Shown: piece by piece, positions 8,967 through 17,712 of the stretch
Position numbering within the stretch: the first letter of the stretch is position 1
Layout: each line of letters starts with the position of its first letter
DNA from: Lentisphaerota bacterium
GTDB lineage: Bacteria; Verrucomicrobiota; Lentisphaeria; Oligosphaerales; JABHEG01
DNA: 64,000 nt
Direction: 5' to 3'
Assembly (NCBI GenBank): GCA_018676675.1
Contig: JABHEG010000255.1
Coordinates: forward strand, 35,990 to 99,989
Made by a program: the position numbers and the translations under genes
Notes under the pieces: model-generated
What the model was told of the DNA's origin: nothing
The model's input: only the letters and a program-made list of their open reading frames with translations
Databases searched by the model: none

Positions 8967-9962
8967 TCAAGAACACGTGGGAATCGGGTCTGCATCCGCA
9001 GCAAAGGCCATACCTATCCCCGTCTTACCGTAGCCGTTGCCGCAGTAGAAAAGCCGCAGGCCGTCACTTTCCTCGATAACGCTTGGGTATTCAACCATCT
9101 GCGACTCCCATGGGGAAGCCGGATCGGGGACCAAAGACAGATTCTCATCTCCATCGCCGCGGCACCAACGGTAGCCATCCTCACTCACGGCTTCGGAAAT
9201 GGAGTAGTAGCCCCATCGCGTACCAATACCACAATAGAGCATACGGTAGAGTTCACCATCTCGCCAAACGACCGGAGCCGCCACAGCGATATCTTCATTG
9301 GCGACATCCCTCCTGGGCCCCAGGATCAGCCGATGGTCGTGCCAGTGAATTCCGTCCGAGCTGTGGCAAACCGCACAGTGCTTCTCCTGGTCAACGCGTA
9401 CATCCGCGTCTTTCCGGCCGACCGCCAGCGTGTAGTACATCCGGTACCTGTGCGACTCGTCCGCTGATGCGTCTTCCAGAATGGTTCCCCCGCCGGCTAC
9501 GCCCCGATTGTCGGGAAACTCCGCTGTCTGGTCGCCCGTGATTGTCGGCTCACACGAGTGCCGCGAGAAGTGGATACCGTCATCGCTGACCGCCAGCCCG
9601 ATGCCGGGGAACGATTGCAGCCCGAGATCTGTCCCTTCATGTCCACTGTAATAAAGGTGCCACGTGGGCCCGAACCTCCGAACGCAAGGAAGCACACACC
9701 AGTGCGCATCGAACGAGCCAGGCGCACCCACGTCAAGAATGACGCCATGGCGAACGAACTCTCCCGGTGCCCCGGGGGCTGAAGTCGCCATGCAGATGCG
9801 CTGACGCCCCTCAGCGTCCCCGCCCGAGTAGTAGAGCCGGTACCCCTCAGTTGCTCTGACCACGAACGGATTCATGCACCGGGTGCTCTCCACGTCCAAA
9901 CATGGGTCGGGAGGCAACACCGGATTGCCGGGGCAGCGCCGCCATCTGTGGTGAGTCAGCAT
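8967..9962 (-). CDS. GH43/GH130-like five-bladed beta-propeller glycosidase
   Basis: 331 aa from the ATG at 9962, preceded by GAGAGAG; an in-frame GTG lies 21 bp upstream without a good ribosome site. Several propeller-blade strands have the form YRLYYSGGD, WHLYYSGHE, YRMYYTLAV and LRLFYCGNG, alternating with SDDGIHF and SSDGIHW motifs. These are typical of the GH43/GH32/GH130 five-bladed propellers. No signal peptide is visible, so it is probably cytosolic and acts on imported oligosaccharides, or is a phosphorylase of GH130 type. The family assignment is from fold signatures, and the three catalytic acids cannot be fixed by eye. It lies 24 bp before the esterase and 55 bp after the 1334-aa protein. 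Confidence 0.65.
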   Translation of the reverse strand: MLTHHRWRRCPGNPVLPPDPCLDVESTRCMNPFVVRATEGYRLYYSGGDAEGRQRICMATSAPGAPGEFVRHGVILDVGAPGSFDAHWCVLPCVRRFGPTWHLYYSGHEGTDLGLQSFPGIGLAVSDDGIHFSRHSCEPTITGDQTAEFPDNRGVAGGGTILEDASADESHRYRMYYTLAVGRKDADVRVDQEKHCAVCHSSDGIHWHDHRLILGPRRDVANEDIAVAAPVVWRDGELYRMLYCGIGTRWGYYSISEAVSEDGYRWCRGDGDENLSLVPDPASPWESQMVEYPSVIEESDGLRLFYCGNGYGKTGIGMAFAADADPIPTCS

Positions 9963-10017
9963 ATCTCTCTCGGTTGCCTGCACAGGTAGCCTACGTCACA
10001 CGATGCCACGGCTTCCA

Positions 10018-13000
10018 TCAGCGTTGCCGCAAGCGGCCGTCAGAGGGCCGAAACGACGGCTCGTCTGTAAGCAACAGCACATCGTAACGGATCGTTTTGG
10101 TCAGCCCTTCCAGCGTCAGCACATGCTTGCCCGGCGTGATGGAGACCGCTGTCAGATTGGTCTTCACAGGACGCGCCCAGGTCCAGAACTCAGGTCGAAT
10201 CCCACTCTCCGGAACGCTGAGGTCCGTCAGTCCTCCGCCAAGATGCGTCAGGGGTTCACCGTCCAGGAGCACGCGCACATTCTGCTCGACCGCGACTCTG
10301 CGGGTAGAGGCACTCCCGCCGGGCAGGTAACGCAGCCAGAGGTACCAGCGCCCTTCGGTTGCGCCAGCCGGCACATCAACGGCCCAACGCAGTGAACTAT
10401 CCCGGGCGACACCCTCGGGCGTGTCTCCGGGCAAGACAAGGTAGTTGGCAGCACGCGTCCCTTCGGCCTCCCGCTTGCTGAACGGCCCCCGGGCCTGGGC
10501 CTCGTCAAACCGCAACTCGATCTCGCGGCCGGCCCGCGGGGCAGTTCCCGCAGCTACGCAACGGGCGATTTCACTCTCGTTGCCACGTCGGTCCACAGCT
10601 GTGACCGCGTAGTGGTACGCCGTGCCTGCCCGAAGCCCCCAATCGATGAACTCACACGTCGTTGGCGATGCCAGAAGTGACTCCTGCATCGGTTCCGTGA
10701 TGGGCGCCCTGGCGCCGTAGACATTGTAGTGCCAGACATCAGGCGCTGGGCACGCGTCCCAGGACAACGCCACAGTGCGCCCCTCAACTGACTCAACCCG
10801 CACGCCGGAAACAGGACGTGGCGGCTCCACGTCTTCAGGGCGCCCGCCCTCGGGAACAAACGCCGGATCAGTCGCGAGACACAGTACGTCAGCCTGCGCG
10901 CCAACTGAATCTGTTGCCAACGTGAATCGGTGCTTACCTTCCATCAGGCGTACCTGCCCCCCGTCAAGCCGATGCCAGTCCCAGGTGTCGGTGGTGCACA
11001 GAGACGTCCCCAGGGCCTGCCCGTCGCAGGCCCCCGTCCAACGGCCCTTCCCCGTCGAGCCGCGACGCGTCCGTAACCACACGGAATACAGTCCCGTTCG
11101 CGGAACACGGACAGGCAGCGCAGCCTCGCCGCGTTGGGCCTCCGGGCTCCGGTAGATGTAGTACCAGTTCGACGCCCTGAGCATGTCACGGCCCCGGGAT
11201 ATACCAGGCCTGTCGGCAGTGCTCAGGTCAACCAGGGCATCCTCGGCCTCCGCATAAACAACCAACGAGTCAGTCGACGTTGCCCCTGTTCCCGTGCCCA
11301 TCGCCGCGACCTCGTTCGAGTATCCGCTCTCGAGACCAGTGTGCTCCAACGCCGTAACGACGAAAAAGCGATTTCCCTCTGAAGCCGCAAGCGTGTCTCG
11401 GAAGGTGGCGCCTTCAACGGGCTGCGGAGTCCGCAATACGTAGCCATCTCCGCTCCTTTCGCTTCGATACACCAAGTATCCGCGGACCTCTCGACTGTGC
11501 GGAGGGTTGGTCCACTCCAGCAGCACGGAATCACCGTCAGTACGGCAGGACAGGTCCCGTGGAGCCTGCGGACGGGCCATGACGGCAATGTAATTCTTCG
11601 GGACGCCGGTCATGCTCGACTCATAGTGGATCTTGGTCGCATCCCGGCTCAGGGTGGCGAAGTTGCCTTGGTAGTAGAAGGCGGCCGGCCGCATCTTGAT
11701 GTCGCAGACCGGCTGCCAGGTGCCGTCCGAGAAAGCCTGCGTCAGCAGACCGCTGTTGTGAGCTCTGTCATAGCTCGATCGGTAGGCCCGAACGCAGGTT
11801 ACAAAGAAGCGCGGATCGGAGAACCAGCACGCGTGATAGACGCCACCCTTGAGAGTGACGCGATGCTGCTGGAGGTCACCATGATCACGCACTCGGTGCG
11901 ACCGCGTCGTGCCGTCCCAACACACGTATTCACCATCCGGCGAATAGCTCAAGTGCCCGTGGCTACACGAGGGATAGAGGTGGTAGATCTGGAAGAGCTC
12001 ATCGAGGTCCTTGGTGGCAGGCGGCTCTGCATCATCCGGAAACCGGACGCGTCCGCTCGCGAAGGTCCGCAGATACTCGGTGTGGCCGGAGATCGGTACA
12101 ACCACACGCTCCGTGCGCCCGGTGTCGGTGTAGACGCGCGTCCCGATCAGCACTCGGAAGACCGGGCCCTCCTCATCTTCTGCCGCCAGGAGCTTGGAGG
12201 GCACGATCCCTTCGCCCCCTCTGCCCTGCCCGTAGCAGTCCAGAACGTTCACGTAAGGCAGAGGTTTCTCAGTGGGTTCATACGGCACCCAAAGGCCACC
12301 GTCGTGATCAGTCACGAATACGGATCGATTGTCCTTCGTTAGGCCATAGGAGCGTTCTCGGGCCCGGGGTTTCCATGACGCCAGGAGCGTCTCGCGGCCC
12401 GTTCTCAGATCAACTTTCCAGACCTTGCCTTCGCTGCCGCTATGGCAGTAGTAGACCGAGGGATCCTCCCGGTCCCACAGCGGCATGCCGCCAAACGGAT
12501 GAGGACGGAGCGCAGAGAAATCGGCGTTAAAGAGCCAACTCTTCGGTGTACTGTCAGGAGTCTGCCGCGGCCCGTTCACATAGAGCACTGAGCCATCCGC
12601 ATTCCAGCCCGGCCAGATTGAAGCCGTCACGCAATACTGAACCGAGGGTGAGTTGTCAAGCAGCCACAGCCAGGTCCCGTGCTTGCGGTCGCGGAACATG
12701 ACGCGATGAGAAATCAGACGGTCTCCCCGCCAGTACCGATCCCACGGCTTGTGCCCGGCGCGCTCGCTCAACGCCTCGAGACCATGTATCGGATCCGGGT
12801 CGGGCGAGAAGTCCGGTGGAGAAGCACTGATCGCCGATGTCCTGGTAGCGCCGTCACGATGGAGAAGGCGCCGCAGGACGGCATCATCGAACAACGTCTC
12901 TCCGGCCGCTCCAGCTGGCGCTGAAATCCCAACCCCGACACTCGTGGCTCCCTCGGGCACCATGAATCGGTACCGCAACCGTTCGAACTCCTTCCCCGGG

Positions 13001-14022
13001 CGACGCCCTTCGCTCATCTTGACCGCACGCCCTTCGACCCGTGCCGTAGCGCGCAAATTCACCTGGGGCATTGTCCCTCTGGCGAGAATGGAAAACTCGT
13101 AGACGCCTCCCACCGTCAGAGAATACTCCCAGTTCCAGATCTGGGGCCACCACAGTGCCGTTCCAAGCTTGGTGAGTCGCAAGGCGCGTTGCCCGTCGGC
13201 AGCGCCTCCAGCCACCGTTGTCACCGTCCCCTGAAGCCGGTTGTCGACCTCCGAACTGGTTAGCGACACTGTCCATGGTGATGGTGCACCGTTGCGGGGC
13301 TCCCCTTCCTCGAAGTCACCGTTCTTGAGCAGATTCATGGTCTCGAAGTAGAGCGCAGCATCCGCGAACCGCTGATGGAAACTCCCGCTCTGATTGGGGG
13401 GCCACATAATCGGCCCATCAACGCCCGCATCGCGTCCAATCCGCAGGCGCCATAGATCGCCGGGCTGAGGCGACGCGTCTGCGAAGACCGCATGCGGCAG
13501 TGCGAACTCCGCACTCCAGCCGTCATCCGTTTCCACGGTGACGGCATTCCATTTCCCGTTCCAGGCCGGACCACTGGTCACACCCTCCCGATCGGTCCGC
13601 CACTGGTCAAACTGGCTGCCCGCCCGATCCAGAACAAGATGCTGGTATTCCTCGCGGTCAGGGCGTGTGTTGACGAACAGCTCGAGGTGATCGTCTCGCC
13701 AAACACCGCCATCGTCCCAAGCCCGCTTCTTGAGGGCCTCTCGAGGGGTGCCCGCTCTGCAGGATACCGCCACATAGAGCGCCTGGTCATCATAGCAGAA
13801 CCGCACGTGCGTGATATCATCTTCGGGGGCCTTGCGTATGCCCAACGTCACCAGCGGCCCCGCTCGCACAGCCTGCCCCCAGGCTGGTTCGTCTGTCTTT
13901 CCATCGATCGTGATCGAGCCGATTGCTCGGTGGCACACGACTTCCCCTGCATGCTCAACCGCGCGGGTATGGAGCCCGAACATGATCGCCAAAACTGCAA
14001 GAACTGCTGTCATGATTCGCAT
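10018..14022 (-). CDS. Secreted multi-module protein: CBM9-like, CBM4/9-like, beta-propeller, two Fn3, CBM35-like
   Basis: 1334 aa. The signal peptide MRIMTAVLAVLAIMFGLHTRA starts at the ATG at 14022. Modules, roughly: CBM9-like 27-225 (IDGKTDEPAW, then VETDDGWSAEFALP); CBM4/9-like 232-395 (NLLKNGDFEEGEP); TolB/PD40-type beta-propeller 410-810 (HGHLSYSPDGEYVCWDG); Fn3 815-900; CBM35-like 925-1060 (YAEAEDALVDLS, then TGLYSVWLRTRRG); Fn3 1075-1170; C-terminal beta-sandwich 1180-1334. No catalytic glycosidase motif is recognised, so it may be a scaffold or binding protein or carry an undescribed activity in the propeller. It is the first gene of the (-) operon with the GH43-like enzyme and the esterase. 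Confidence 0.75.
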   Translation of the reverse strand: MRIMTAVLAVLAIMFGLHTRAVEHAGEVVCHRAIGSITIDGKTDEPAWGQAVRAGPLVTLGIRKAPEDDITHVRFCYDDQALYVAVSCRAGTPREALKKRAWDDGGVWRDDHLELFVNTRPDREEYQHLVLDRAGSQFDQWRTDREGVTSGPAWNGKWNAVTVETDDGWSAEFALPHAVFADASPQPGDLWRLRIGRDAGVDGPIMWPPNQSGSFHQRFADAALYFETMNLLKNGDFEEGEPRNGAPSPWTVSLTSSEVDNRLQGTVTTVAGGAADGQRALRLTKLGTALWWPQIWNWEYSLTVGGVYEFSILARGTMPQVNLRATARVEGRAVKMSEGRRPGKEFERLRYRFMVPEGATSVGVGISAPAGAAGETLFDDAVLRRLLHRDGATRTSAISASPPDFSPDPDPIHGLEALSERAGHKPWDRYWRGDRLISHRVMFRDRKHGTWLWLLDNSPSVQYCVTASIWPGWNADGSVLYVNGPRQTPDSTPKSWLFNADFSALRPHPFGGMPLWDREDPSVYYCHSGSEGKVWKVDLRTGRETLLASWKPRARERSYGLTKDNRSVFVTDHDGGLWVPYEPTEKPLPYVNVLDCYGQGRGGEGIVPSKLLAAEDEEGPVFRVLIGTRVYTDTGRTERVVVPISGHTEYLRTFASGRVRFPDDAEPPATKDLDELFQIYHLYPSCSHGHLSYSPDGEYVCWDGTTRSHRVRDHGDLQQHRVTLKGGVYHACWFSDPRFFVTCVRAYRSSYDRAHNSGLLTQAFSDGTWQPVCDIKMRPAAFYYQGNFATLSRDATKIHYESSMTGVPKNYIAVMARPQAPRDLSCRTDGDSVLLEWTNPPHSREVRGYLVYRSERSGDGYVLRTPQPVEGATFRDTLAASEGNRFFVVTALEHTGLESGYSNEVAAMGTGTGATSTDSLVVYAEAEDALVDLSTADRPGISRGRDMLRASNWYYIYRSPEAQRGEAALPVRVPRTGLYSVWLRTRRGSTGKGRWTGACDGQALGTSLCTTDTWDWHRLDGGQVRLMEGKHRFTLATDSVGAQADVLCLATDPAFVPEGGRPEDVEPPRPVSGVRVESVEGRTVALSWDACPAPDVWHYNVYGARAPITEPMQESLLASPTTCEFIDWGLRAGTAYHYAVTAVDRRGNESEIARCVAAGTAPRAGREIELRFDEAQARGPFSKREAEGTRAANYLVLPGDTPEGVARDSSLRWAVDVPAGATEGRWYLWLRYLPGGSASTRRVAVEQNVRVLLDGEPLTHLGGGLTDLSVPESGIRPEFWTWARPVKTNLTAVSITPGKHVLTLEGLTKTIRYDVLLLTDEPSFRPSDGRLRQR

Positions 14023-14256
14023 GGCTGTATTCCTCGCTATCCAGTCAAACCGACTGCTTCACCCATCAACGCCCTGCCCTACAGCCGGACATACACGTCA
14101 AACTAAGGCGTAACGGATTGACTGCCAGCCGGAACGCGCGATCGAGGACCTGCAGGCAAGCCGTGGTGGCAGGCCGGACGCGATGGGAAGGGGCGCCCTC
14201 TGGCGCTACGGCGGTTGCCCGGGCCCCGGTCTGTAGTTCGTCGCACGATGGAAGTC

Positions 14257-14397
14257 GATTTGGCCGCAAGGAACGCAGAGATCACAGAGATTGGATGGTG
14301 ATGCGCAAGAGTCGGGTGATTGTCGGCGCGCCAGCGTGGGATGGTCGGTACCGATCCCCATTCCTTTGTGCTCTTTGCGTTCTCTGCGGCCAGAATC
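14257..14397. repeat. Inverted-repeat (MITE-like) element of about 141 bp
   Basis: The left arm 14257-14280 (containing GGCCGCAAGGAACGCAGAG) and the right arm 14371-14397 are imperfect reverse complements. The arms carry the A/G-rich repeating words AACGCAGAG and AACGCAAAGAG. The interior of about 90 bp shows no reading frame of interest. The shape is that of a short non-coding palindromic element; no flanking target duplication could be recognised. Confidence 0.65.
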
Positions 14398-14510
14398 TCA
14401 AAGACGAACAGCGCCTGCAGCGGACGTCGCGAAGCTCCCCCGCTGAGGCACCCGTCGTGCCATGCCCGCTTCCCGGCAAGTGGACACAGCGTTGACCAAT
14501 TGCACAGCAC

Positions 14511-14525
14511 ATACAAAGATTGTAT
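14511..14525 (+). promoter_or_regulatory. Putative operator of the RHH/PIN toxin-antitoxin pair
   Basis: ATACAA-AGA-TTGTAT is a perfect 6-3-6 dyad, 34 bp before the antitoxin ATG and AT-rich in a GC-rich setting. RHH antitoxins usually bind short dyads in their own promoter, so autoregulation is the natural reading. No convincing -35/-10 pair with normal spacing could be assigned. Confidence 0.45.
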
Positions 14526-14559
14526 ATTGAGTCAATCGATCAAGCTGGAGAAGCGACAC

Positions 14560-14802
14560 ATGGCTGCGATGACCGTCAACATTTCCTTCCAAGCGGAGCT
14601 ATTGGCCGATATCGACGCTGAGGCCAAGCGGGAAGCGCGGAGCCGCTCAGAACTGCTCCGTGAAGCGGCGCGGCTGTACGTTGAGCGTCAGCGTCGCTGG
14701 GACTCTGTTTTCAGGCTTGGCGACGAGATTGCTCGCAAAGCGGGCCTGACGGAAGCCGATGTCCAGACGGAGGTGACCCTCTCCCGGCGGGACCGGAGAT
14801 GA
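14560..14802 (+). CDS. RHH (CopG-family) antitoxin-like protein
   Basis: 80 aa. The ATG at 14560 follows GGAG, and the open frame upstream of it shows no protein-like character. The N-terminal strand TVNISFQAELLADID followed by EAKREARSRSELLREAARLYVERQ is the ribbon-helix-helix DNA-binding fold. The C-terminal tail (about 50-80) would wrap the toxin. The stop TGA overlaps the start ATG of the PIN gene (ATGA, 14799-14802), a typical translational coupling of type II antitoxin and toxin. Role: neutralise the PIN ribonuclease and repress the pair. Confidence 0.85.
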   Translation: MAAMTVNISFQAELLADIDAEAKREARSRSELLREAARLYVERQRRWDSVFRLGDEIARKAGLTEADVQTEVTLSRRDRR

Positions 14803-15227
14803 GGATCGTCTGCGACACGAATGTACTTCTTTCGGGGTTGCTCTTTGGGGGGAACTGTCGAACCATCATCGGCCTCGTGAGTGAAGGTCGCATCGACGGC
14901 TTCACGTCAACCGCTTTAGTGGCTGAGCTTGAAGGCGTTCTTCTGAGACCGAAGTTTGGTCTGGGCGAAGACCAGATTGCGGCGATTATCGATCTGATCC
15001 GCCAGACGTTCCTCTCAGTCTCTCCCCTTGAGACCATTGTCGCTGTCCCCGATGACCCTGACGATGACGCCGTTCTGGAAGCTGCGGTCGCTGCGGCCGC
15101 CGACACCGTTGTCTCCGGGGATGAGCACCTTCTTCGCTTGGTGGAGTTCCGCGGAATCCGTATCCTCTCTCCAGCGGCTCTGATCGCGGAAGTCGATGAC
15201 GGGGGGGGCACGTCAGGCAGCAGCTGA
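14799..15227 (+). CDS. PIN-domain toxin, COG1569-type
   Basis: 142 aa. It begins MRIVCDTNVLLSGLLFGG, with the first catalytic Asp in CDTNV, continues with VAELEGVLLRPKF, and carries the later acids in PDDPDDDAVLEAA and VVSGDEHLL. This is the acidic-residue order of PIN-domain Mg-dependent ribonucleases, and the spacing matches the COG1569 putative toxin group rather than classical VapC. It overlaps the antitoxin gene by 4 bp. The tail VDDGGGTSGSS is low-complexity. Confidence 0.85.
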   Translation: MRIVCDTNVLLSGLLFGGNCRTIIGLVSEGRIDGFTSTALVAELEGVLLRPKFGLGEDQIAAIIDLIRQTFLSVSPLETIVAVPDDPDDDAVLEAAVAAAADTVVSGDEHLLRLVEFRGIRILSPAALIAEVDDGGGTSGSS

Positions 15228-15470
15228 TTGCTACACATGCGCTATCCCCCAGGCAGCCCCCAGACTGCCCTGGGTCCGTCTTTGGGGCAAAGACAGATTC
15301 CCCGCTCGGGAACGATCCCATTCCAGAACGAAATCCTCCATGCATTCGGGATCGCTGATGGCCGGGCCGGGCATGAAGGACCAGCGATTACCATCGGGTC
15401 AGACCCGACACCTGTTCGGAGATGCTGGACTGATGTCAACTTCCGGTCGCTGTGATGGAAGGAGCTTGCC
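15228..15470. other. Intergenic region with a gene remnant
   Basis: This 243-bp gap lies between the PIN toxin and the 518-aa secreted protein. It holds the reverse-strand remnant at 15318-15403, described separately. A GC-rich hairpin near 15248-15275 (CCCAGGCAG pairing with CTGCCCTGGG, one bulge) could end the toxin transcript, but it lacks a T-tract. Confidence 0.5.
15318..15403 (-). pseudogene. Degenerate 3' remnant of a CBM9-like gene end
   Basis: Read on the reverse strand, this stretch gives SDPM, then after a 2-base frameshift WSFMPGPAISDPECMEDF and VLE, and then TGG in place of a stop. The intact gene at 17713-22764 ends DPMTTWSFMPGPAINDPERM, then ADFVLE and TGA. The match with a frameshift and a lost stop marks a decayed copy of the last roughly 28 codons of that gene or of a close relative. 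The surroundings on both sides are unrelated. Confidence 0.75.
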
Positions 15471-17027
15471 ATGCTTCGTACTGCCAAAATGCGCTGGGGC
15501 AAGATGCACGTGGTTTGTGTTCTGTACGTCTTGACGCTCGTGAGTCGGGCTGAACCGGCGCTGGACGTGACGGTCACGGTCGATCTCGGACACGACACGG
15601 GACAGAATTTCGGGACGGTTTTCGAGGGGTACGGGGGCACCGACGGGCTGGTGTGCGGTGCGGGGTTCGCATCGGCGTACAATACGTACTTCCGCTCCGA
15701 GCGCCTGAAGATCAACTTCTTCGTCCGGCCGCAGGACGACCGAGCGGCGTACCAACTCGAGCCCCTACCCCGCGCAGGCGACGACTCCGGCGCTTACCCG
15801 CATGACTTGGGCGACGACGTGTTCATCCACCAGTGGAAGCCAAAGCGCACCTATCGCGTCTGGGATTCTGCCTCGGGACGGTGGCGCGACCTGCCGAACG
15901 CGGCATGGCCCGGAATATCCGCCGCAACCGTGCGCGGCAAGCGACTCGAAGTGCGTGGGAATCACCTGGTGTACAACGGCCAGCAGATCTTCGACTGGGA
16001 AACTGCCGGCGGCTACCGCTACAGCTATTACGGTCAAGGGCACCTGTTCTTTTACCACAAGGTGAAGCCGGTGGACGGGGTGACCGAGACCAAAGAGATC
16101 GTCGCTGTCCCCTGGGACCCGTACGCTCGGGACTTGAAGGTTGACCTGACAAAGGCGAAGGCAGCGGACCTCAAGTGGCACAAAGAGTTCCCGTATGCCT
16201 GGGGCCAGCTTGGCAACGAGGTGCTGAACTGTACGAACTGGGGCGGGCTCTACGCCTTTGACGGACAGACCTGGAAAGTCCTCGTCGAGGCCGACGAGAA
16301 GACGAGCTATCAAGTCTACTCCATGATCAACTACGGTGACAGGCTCATGATGGCCCAGTACCCGACGGGGTTCCTCATCTGCTACGATGGCGCGGCCGTG
16401 ACGACGCTCACCGACTGGCCGCCCGTGCCGAAAGGTGCGTCCACGAGCGCACGCGAAGCGCAGACGACCGCCATCTACCGCGGCGAGCTGTTCGTCGGTG
16501 TGTGGCCGTGGTCCGAGCTCTGGCGGCGGGATCCGGACACACAGGCGTGGGTTCACATGCAGCGCATGTTCACGCACCCGCCCACACATGCGACCCCGGT
16601 GCATCCGTACGAGACGTTGACCAAGGCGGCAAAGCTTGTGTCCAACGATCTGGGCCAGCGCCTCACTGCACTGGTGCCGTACCGTGACGGGTTGATTGTC
16701 GGCACCTCTGCGAAGGGCACGCATCTCCTTCTGCGCTCGGCCGGCATTGAAGACCTGACGCAGCAGCAACTTGATGATTACGGCGCGCTGTGGCATCTCC
16801 GCATGCCGGGCAACCTGGCGTCGGTGATAGCGTGGCGCGACCGCCCCACGACCTTGCGATTCGTGGTCCGGTCCGGGCGCATGAGCATCAGCCAGGACGG
16901 CGAGGAACTGGGAGCAGCCGTTCTTGGCGTGCCGCTGCCCGCGGACTTATCGGAGGGCCAAATCGTCTTGGGGGACGGCGTGTTCGGACCGCTCAGAGGC
17001 AAGATCCGCGCGCCCACGCCGAAGTGA
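15471..17027 (+). CDS. Secreted protein of unknown function, probable beta-propeller
   Basis: 518 aa. The ATG at 15471 follows GGAAGGAG. A signal peptide ends near SRAEPA (about residue 28). The body is rich in aromatic beta-strands spaced like propeller blades (WGGLYAFDGQTWKVLVE, GFLICYDGAAVTTLTDW, RGELFVGVWPWSELWRRD, DGLIVGTSAKGTHLLL). The final roughly 65 residues (LRFVVRSGRMSISQDGEEL, then PADLSEGQIVLGDG) look like a LamG/DUF1080-type strand pair. I do not recognise a catalytic motif. Its position after the toxin gene and before a phosphatase gives no clear functional partner. Confidence 0.7.
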   Translation: MLRTAKMRWGKMHVVCVLYVLTLVSRAEPALDVTVTVDLGHDTGQNFGTVFEGYGGTDGLVCGAGFASAYNTYFRSERLKINFFVRPQDDRAAYQLEPLPRAGDDSGAYPHDLGDDVFIHQWKPKRTYRVWDSASGRWRDLPNAAWPGISAATVRGKRLEVRGNHLVYNGQQIFDWETAGGYRYSYYGQGHLFFYHKVKPVDGVTETKEIVAVPWDPYARDLKVDLTKAKAADLKWHKEFPYAWGQLGNEVLNCTNWGGLYAFDGQTWKVLVEADEKTSYQVYSMINYGDRLMMAQYPTGFLICYDGAAVTTLTDWPPVPKGASTSAREAQTTAIYRGELFVGVWPWSELWRRDPDTQAWVHMQRMFTHPPTHATPVHPYETLTKAAKLVSNDLGQRLTALVPYRDGLIVGTSAKGTHLLLRSAGIEDLTQQQLDDYGALWHLRMPGNLASVIAWRDRPTTLRFVVRSGRMSISQDGEELGAAVLGVPLPADLSEGQIVLGDGVFGPLRGKIRAPTPK

Positions 17028-17156
17028 GTTCGCCCGCATTGGTCTTCCGCAGACCGTTCGGCGATGTGTATGGAGCTCGCATCGGCAATGCTCTCAACAA
17101 ACTCGCGGGGTCAGAGTCCAGTCGTCAGCAGCCGGGAGTTGACAGCTAAGGTGACC

Positions 17157-17669
17157 ATGAAATCCCAAAGCACGCGAGAGGAAACAACGGCAAAGCTCTT
17201 CTTCTATCCGGTGCACGGAAACCTGCTTCTGGGAAGCGAGAACCCGTGCCTGCATCCGAGACCAGGGGAACTGGTGCAGGCTCTGACTGAACGGTTTCAC
17301 ATTCGCTGCATGATTACGCTGACGCCCCAGTTTGAGGATTTCGATATCACTGGTCTGGCCCAATACCACCGCCCGTTGACGGACGCTGGGGTCCCGTCCC
17401 CGGACCAAGTGCGCCCCATGGTAGAGATCGTGACCACACACATCGAAAGGAGCCAGCCCGTTTGGTGTCACTGCCAGCGGGGGCTGGACCGTACCGGATG
17501 CGTTCTGGGGTGCAGTCTGACGTCTCTGGGGCACTGCCCGGACACGGTGATACAGAAGATCGTCGAGTGCTTCCCCCCAGGCAGGCGGACTCCTGAGCTC
17601 CTCCGGCTCTGGGCCCCGTACGCGGACCTGATACGCAGCTTCTACGTGAGACGCGACGGAGTGGGCTAG
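17157..17669 (+). CDS. Dual-specificity/tyrosine protein phosphatase-like enzyme
   Basis: 170 aa from the ATG at 17157, preceded by AAGG; the longer upstream frame is not protein-like. The P-loop is complete: H105-C106-QRGLD-R112-T113, the CX5R signature with catalytic C106 and phosphate-binding R112. A likely general-acid loop, LTDAG, lies about 25 residues before it. The N-terminus (FFYPVHGNLLLGSENP) matches the substrate-recognition start of small dual-specificity phosphatases. No signal peptide, so it is cytosolic. The target is unknown: phosphotyrosine, or a phosphorylated sugar or polyphosphate. No kinase is nearby. Confidence 0.8.
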   Translation: MKSQSTREETTAKLFFYPVHGNLLLGSENPCLHPRPGELVQALTERFHIRCMITLTPQFEDFDITGLAQYHRPLTDAGVPSPDQVRPMVEIVTTHIERSQPVWCHCQRGLDRTGCVLGCSLTSLGHCPDTVIQKIVECFPPGRRTPELLRLWAPYADLIRSFYVRRDGVG

Positions 17670-17712
17670 CAGAGCACCTGGGTAGACCCAACAAGCGCGC
17701 TCGAAGCCTGAC

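Larger units (their letters stand above)
14023..14559. other. Intergenic region with an inverted-repeat element
   Basis: This 537-bp gap lies between the divergent 1334-aa gene and the RHH/PIN pair. It holds the 141-bp inverted-repeat element at 14257-14397 and the operator-like dyad at 14511-14525. No supported gene was seen elsewhere in it. Confidence 0.7.
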
